In this document: positions 58,366 through 64,000 of the stretch, one piece after another
Layout of the letters: each line of letters starts with the position of its first letter
Numbering within the stretch: the first letter of the stretch is position 1
NCBI GenBank assembly: GCA_905331475.1
Contig: CAJNYU010002170.1
Coordinates: 1 to 64,000, forward strand
Reading direction: 5' to 3'
DNA from: Rotaria socialis
Taxonomy: Eukaryota; Rotifera; Eurotatoria; Philodinida; Philodinidae
Length of the DNA stretch: 64,000 bases
The notes under the pieces: generated by a model
The model's input: the letters and a program-made list of their open reading frames with translations, nothing else
Database searches by the model: none
Told to the model about the DNA's origin: nothing
Translations under genes and position numbers: made by a program

Positions 58366-61300
58366 TAGTTAATTCCACACTGTTGATGAAATGAAAACTA
58401 GACTTGTTGAAGTGAATGTTGATATTCCGCTGTACTCAAAATCTTCCTAAAAAGAAAAACACCTATCTACATAAATATATATAAAAAGATAATTTTTCAC
58501 GTTAGTCCTTGACTATTTATCTATACGAATGTCGGTCTACCGTATTTATGAATAACAATGATAGCAGGATGCCGATCATACACATTTCCTTGATATTAAA
58601 TAGTAAGCTATTAATGTATTACGTTCCATGATCAGTGTGTGTACCTAACTGATTACAATAGCAATAGGATCGATCGCACTTGACAAATGCATGAACAGAT
58701 CAAACCTGATATTTACTCGATCTAGGCTTTCAGGAAGTAGCTGCTTTCATTAAATTCTTTCGAGTATTGTTGTTTCACTGCCCGTCATCATTCAACATGA
58801 TTTAATATTCTCAAGCGCATACGATCAGACCACACACGTCAAATGTGAACTTTGTTGATACAATCGATGGCAACTTCGGTTAAACATGAGCTTCTAGCAA
58901 AAGAACAAAACAAAAGAAGATTTTTCTCGAGAAAAATATTGCCCTTAGAAACAAATCATATTCTCATGTAAACCATGCATATTAGGTAAGTAACATATCG
59001 TTCTTGAAATTTTCTTTATATTCGTAAAGCTACTGTAAGGCTTAAACATTCATTAATAATGTAATTCATAGTTAAATATATCATTATGAAATTGAAATGT
59101 TTCTTTTTTTTGAAAACCATAACATATGTCAATATAGTGTTATTACAGAAAGAATCACATTTATTTTTTGACAGCAAACACCCCTCATGTAAAAACAAAA
59201 TGAAGAATTTTAATGTCTTCAGATATTTTCAATTGATTAAAAGAAGAGGAAAATGTCATGCAGAATCTGCCGCTGAAAAACATTTCCCCTGTTACAAAAA
59301 TAAGAGAACGAGCTGGATTCACTTGCTTGCCCAACATTTTTTTGACACAAACAAAGTCATGTAGAAAACACTACTTTCTATTAATTGCCGTTGAATAGCT
59401 AAGCGTCTGTATTCGATATATGTTAACTTACTGTTTAATTGAAATAAAAAAATGCAATCTTTAGATGCTTTTCTATATATAAATAGATCCTAATTATTCT
59501 AAGCAATGTTTATACTCGTATTAATATAAAAGAAATATTTATTTATTTGAATTCCATAATGAAACTACTTTTCCTACAATTCTATAATATTCTTCGAACC
59601 TGAGAGACTTCCGTCAACATATAATGACGTAAATAGGTAGTCAGTTTCTATACGTGTGTTTAGAATAAAAGCAGTTTTATGAATCATTTTGCAATGTTTA
59701 CGTCTGAAAAAAATCATCCATTACAACAACTGTACAGATGGCATCACTACGCACGTATGATTTCATGAGAAAAGGGTAAATACGTTCTTTTATTTATTTT
59801 TTCTTTTGTTAAAAGGTTATCATGTGTTTTTTTATTTTATTTACGACGTTATCATTCTTAGAATTGCCATGGGACTTCTATCGATGATTACGTTTTTAAT
59901 TTGATTCAAGCTAAGTCTGAAATCAGCATTTTTATTTGATAAGTACACACGCAATATAATGGAAATAACTACTTTAACTTTATTCAAAATAGCCTAAAAG
60001 CCACTTAACTTTTTCTCGCTACACAGGAGCGAATTGTTTCTTTGATTTTACTTTGCGTCTCAAGAACAAAATGTTAGCTTAGCTGTTCGTATAGTAAATT
60101 AAAAATAAATATTCGAGCTTCGTTGAACTTGAACTGATCCTATTTCTATTTGACTCATAATAGTTCAATCATAGTAAATATGAACATGACTCATTTGATA
60201 TCACGAAATAGAATATTCATTGGCTTACTCTGAGCCTGTTTTCTTAGTTGCCATTCATAGAAATGTTGTTGTTTTGTATTCCTTTATTACTCAAAGAAAA
60301 CGAACTTCTATCGTAAATTATCGATTTTATTTCCGCCATTAGTTTAAGCCATTGTGGATTCTTAATAGTCATAGTAACTTATTCATATCAAGTAGCAACG
60401 ATCAATGATGAAAATCTGAGATCATTCTTTAGTGCTATAGTTATTTTCTCTTATTAATCACGCTCACATCATTTTTAGATCGTTACATTTTGTAATGAAC
60501 TCCGGTTTTCTATTTGTTTGCAGCATTTTTGAATATATCGTGCATTACTATAGAAGTGATGAATGACTTTTTTTCCCGTAACACTTTCAACTTCTCATCA
60601 TGAAGTGGGAAAACGATTCATAAGAGAAACGTAATTTAGAAAAGAAAATTGCACTCATTTATTCAAATGAATTAGTACCTAGTTATCATATTTACTGATC
60701 GATCAATATAATGTACGAGATTTTTCCGAGTAAGTTGTCAAATAGTTTTGTTATTTTAATAAAACAAATATTTCACTAGAAAGAAGAAGAAGAAAGGATG
60801 AACGACTATCGAAGAAATCAACGAAGAAATCAATGCATACAAACGAGATTGAGGAACCAAACCGATAATTCACGGCAAAAGAAAAGTAGCAGATCTCAGT
60901 TTTTATTCTTTACTTTCATTTGCATTCCACGAGTGAACTGCTACGCTTATGGTTTCTTCTAACATGCATACTGAAGAAAACAAAATGGCAAAACTAGTTG
61001 TGTCTCATTTGCATATACAGAAGAAAAAGAATAGCAGCATGAAGTTCTACTGTTAGTGACGAGCTGTCTTTGTCATTTCGATAATCGAATTTTTTTTTCT
61101 TCAGGAAACGTAGGCATCATTCTTGTCTGCATGTGTAAAGACATATTTCTTGTTATTTTGTATCTAAGTAGATAATCAGAACATGGACGCATCTTGTCAT
61201 TCGATAAAAAATAAAAGACGCATGAAACACTAATATGAACATGATTATTGCATATTTATCTTTTGTATGATTTCCAGAAGACGAGCAAAAACAAAAGTAG

Positions 61301-63589
61301 ACATACAAAAAACACGCTCGCACATCCACATAGGCAATTTCATTTAATTAGACTGTTCGATAAGCAGTTAAGTGTCAGTTTTTTTGTCCCACGCTTGTTC
61401 GCTTAAATCCAATGATTTATTTAATTCATTCAACTAGCAGGCAGACAAAAATTTATATCTACATAGACGATTATATGAATAAGAACAATATAATTTTCCA
61501 TTGCTACGAAGAGTATTAGCTTTTAAATTAATCCTCTCGCGTAAATCATGTATATGATCTGATCGACAATTTTCTCTCAATCAGCAGCGTCGTCATTGTA
61601 ATTGCTTGAAAGGAAGAATGCTGTGAGAGAACATATCTATTGAATTATTCTTTCTACTAGATACATTGCTTTTATTTTCTTGCTTGCTAAGCGTTGTCTA
61701 CGATGATCACATAACAGATAATCATTCAAAAGGCATCCTAGATATGGCTGAGCTAAAAAAAAAAGAAACTTGATAAAAGAGGGTATTCATTTCGTTGAAT
61801 GTCGACTATGAAAGTATTATGTATGCATAATTATATATTGTGTATGTATAATCTATTTTCCAGAATATTGTTTGTTTTCATTTCATTAGTCCGTCTTTAG
61901 ACAATAATAATATCCTCAACTAGTTCTCTTACACTCGTTCTAGATTGCCGAAAGGGAATTTTAAGTAATGTGAAACATCGCTGTTGCCGTCCGAAGTCCT
62001 CGTGTATTAAAATGAGTAAAATCAAGAGAAGAAGAAAAAAAGCGGATTCATATCATCATTATCATCATAGCGTCAGAGCAGCTGCCTGCCATTTGAACAA
62101 TTGGCTAAAACGGTGAATCGAGATAGAAATGCACGGATAAGTAAAAAATAACATCTTTTAGCAGTGATGATGCGTGCGTGCATGAATATATATACAAACA
62201 ATATGTCGAAATGGATATAAACACAGTCATCAAATAAGAGATATGGAGAAAAGTCATATAAATGGATGATTGGCATAAACTATCAGTTCTGTTTCTACTG
62301 TTATTCAACTTGATAATTGTCGACTCATATCTATTAGTATATACGTAGATGCATTAGTAGAACAACAGTAATACATAAGTGTGTATCCATTACCTGTTCT
62401 TTTGTAAGCTTCTCTGTTATAAATTGTGACTAATCGATATTCTATCTGTCTTTCTTGGCAAGTATATATATTGAATGTTGTTATGAGTTTGTAGGAAACA
62501 ATTTAAAGATTTGCGTTACTTCATTAGAGAATAGAATAAGAGTGCCAGATGACAAGAAGATTTTCTTCTGATAATCTGTCACCATATTAGTCAACACAGT
62601 TATATTATATGGAGGTAGTATATCAATTTTCGTTTTCCGTCTTTTTTTTTGATTAATAAGAATATTCTAATCACGATTTAGGTCACAAAAAACGCCTTGT
62701 TTTTCAAAAAATTACTTCATTCGATATATTCTTATTAAAAACCTTTAATTATCCATAAGATGATGATGTGTCAAAAAAGGATAAGTTCATTCATAGTAGG
62801 AGTATATCAAAGCGAACAATGAAAAAGAAAAATTATTTATTCGCTCAACCATCTTGTTTTCGTGATGAGAACTGACTACTCATAGATTTATAGAAGCCGT
62901 AAAAATCTAATTATCCCTCTTCTGTTTCTCTATTCTTTTTTTGAATGTAACAAATGATCAATACAGATTTACTCTATCCAGATGTTATTTGTCGATTGAT
63001 TGTTTCATACGCGCGTATATATAATATATGCATGTATTTATTTATGTGTATATCAGGTATATGTCAAATTATGAATCCATCCGATAAAAATCTAGTTGTA
63101 AGAATGTTCAAATCTGTGTTCTGTATTGTGACGCAGTCAACAAACGAACCGTTTGTTTTCTTTCTACAGTGGCTCTTTTCTTCTAGTACTGGTTCTTTCC
63201 AACCCTCGCCATCGCTGCTATGTCGTTTTCATTGTAATAATAAGACTATTCTGATCATAGCGCGCAGCGTTCTAATGAAATTAGAACCAACGTTCTGTAT
63301 GGCGCTGGTGCATATCTTGTAATTTTGACGAACAAAAAATCTGGCACTCTTTTTTCTCCACCACTTTTAGTAAATTAACGATTTCTATATCAGTCAGTCA
63401 TCATTATTTTCCCGTTAGCAATTACGTTTCGACTTTGCCTACTTAATAATAGAATATAAATTGCAACTCTTTTCTTGCTTGTTTTAGAATATAATTTTCA
63501 TGTTTTCTTTTTGAAGTATAATTACTGCCTATGTCTAAAGATACGACTTAACTATTTTAACTTAATCTTATTATTTTTGTTTAAAACAA
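58366..63589. other. Long gene-poor stretch upstream of the GPCR
   Basis: Over 5 kb of AT-rich sequence without recognisable genes, tRNAs or bounded repeats. Short frames at 59086-59364 and 62954-63322 show no family features. Part may be 5' regulatory sequence or unseen untranslated exons of the receptor gene that begins at 63590. Confidence 0.5.
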
Positions 63590-64000
63590 ATGGATTCGAA
63601 TGCTTACACACATTTAAATGGTACTACATCAGTAGGGACCAATAGCGGTGATGGAATGGGAGATGAACTTAAATATGGTATACTGAAAATATGTTTATTT
63701 AGTACGTTTTTTGTTCTTGGTCTTATTGGTAATTCATTAGTATTGGTTGGCATTGGATTAAATAAAGGCATGCAAACTCCAACAAATTTACTAATATTTA
63801 ATTTAGCACTTGCCGATGTTCTGTTTATTATTGTTTGTATACCTACGACTTTATTTAGCTTTTTTGGTCGTTGGCCTTTTGCAAATTTCGGTTGTAAATT
63901 AGGTAAATTAAATGAGAATCAAGAAAAAAGCAGACACATTTTATTTAAGTAAAATGTCAAATTACTCTTTAATTTAATGTTGTTATTTATTTTAGCACAA
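63590..64000 (+). CDS. Rhodopsin-family GPCR, allatostatin/galanin-receptor-like, first exon (partial)
   Basis: Exon 1 is 63590-63902, with donor GTAAAT after FGCKL. The next exon appears to start at 63996 after TTATTTTAG and leaves the window. The N-terminus has one N-glycosylation sequon (NGT). TM1 (about 32-56) carries the conserved GNSLVLVGI. TM2 (about 66-90) reads TNLLIFNLALADVLFIIVCIP with the conserved Asp. WPFANFGCK provides the extracellular cysteine that bonds to loop 2. The TM2 wording is closest to allatostatin-A/galanin receptors, so a neuropeptide ligand and G-protein signalling at the plasma membrane are inferred. The other five helices are beyond the window. Confidence 0.85.

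Noticed and set aside
62954..63322. 122-codon frame upstream of the GPCR
   Set aside because: Contains hydrophobic stretches but no conserved motif, and a weak start; most likely chance.
1..64000. CRISPR array or bacterial operon
   Set aside because: Direct repeats here are minisatellites or transposon arms without unique equal-length spacers, and genes are intron-bearing and eukaryotic.

Overview
The window looks like bdelloid rotifer DNA (Adineta/Rotaria type). It is AT-rich and eukaryotic, with many short GT-AG introns of about 50-200 nt. The gene families are those greatly expanded in bdelloids: F-box/LRR proteins, ART-TPR fusions, TIR proteins, B-box/coiled-coil/propeller proteins and PPR proteins. 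Short hairpins built on GGGTGTGGGTGTG, which resembles the TGTGGG telomere unit reported for bdelloids, are scattered through it. The assignment is inferred from gene content; no rRNA, tRNA or mitochondrial marker was found.

Layout. 1-5.8 kb: no convincing gene, one 179-bp hAT-type MITE and a short duplication with an ambiguous base. 5.8-15.3 kb: a six-exon TRAF-type RING/MATH gene, a single-exon F-box gene, a decayed ART-TPR pseudogene, a palindromic transposon, and a two-exon F-box/LRR gene. 16.1-33.1 kb: a dense block of NAD/ADP-ribose-type genes. On the minus strand these are an intact ART-TPR gene, an armadillo-like TIR gene, and an 11-exon gene encoding SAM, KH-like, macro-like, KH-like and TIR domains. 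A second 11-exon gene of the same architecture lies head-to-head with it on the plus strand, 1.19 kb away. The two share intron positions and phases, so they are an inverted duplicate pair. 34.5-36.3 kb: a PPR pseudogene fragment and a two-exon four-TM protein. 37.0-39 kb: nested transposons. 39.8-47.7 kb: a minus-strand SF1 (Sen1/SETX-like) helicase, with possible upstream exons beyond a 4.2-kb transposon. 47.7-50.6 kb: two abutting transposons. 50.8-52.1 kb: a B-box/coiled-coil/propeller gene. 53.9-58.4 kb: a hAT-type MITE and a 3.7-kb element with ~360-bp inverted repeats. 58.4-63.6 kb: no gene recognised. 63.6-64 kb: first exon of an allatostatin/galanin-receptor-like GPCR, running off the end.

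What stands out. First, four intact genes within 17 kb carry domains that transfer ADP-ribose (ART), bind it (macro-like), or belong to the NAD-cleaving TIR fold. All three TIR domains lack the glutamate at the position aligned with the catalytic residue of TIR NADases, which suggests a scaffold or sensing role. Second, there is an unusual set of non-autonomous DNA transposons of at least three superfamily types: 8-bp duplications with CAGRG ends; 2-bp duplications with CCC...GGG ends; TA duplications with CACTG ends. All are filled by arrays of a short family-specific motif on both arms. Third, a 69-bp tandem array places a 24-nt segment between consensus splice acceptor and donor sequences in every unit.

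Exon boundaries come from reading frame, GT-AG sites and phase agreement; no transcript or database was consulted.
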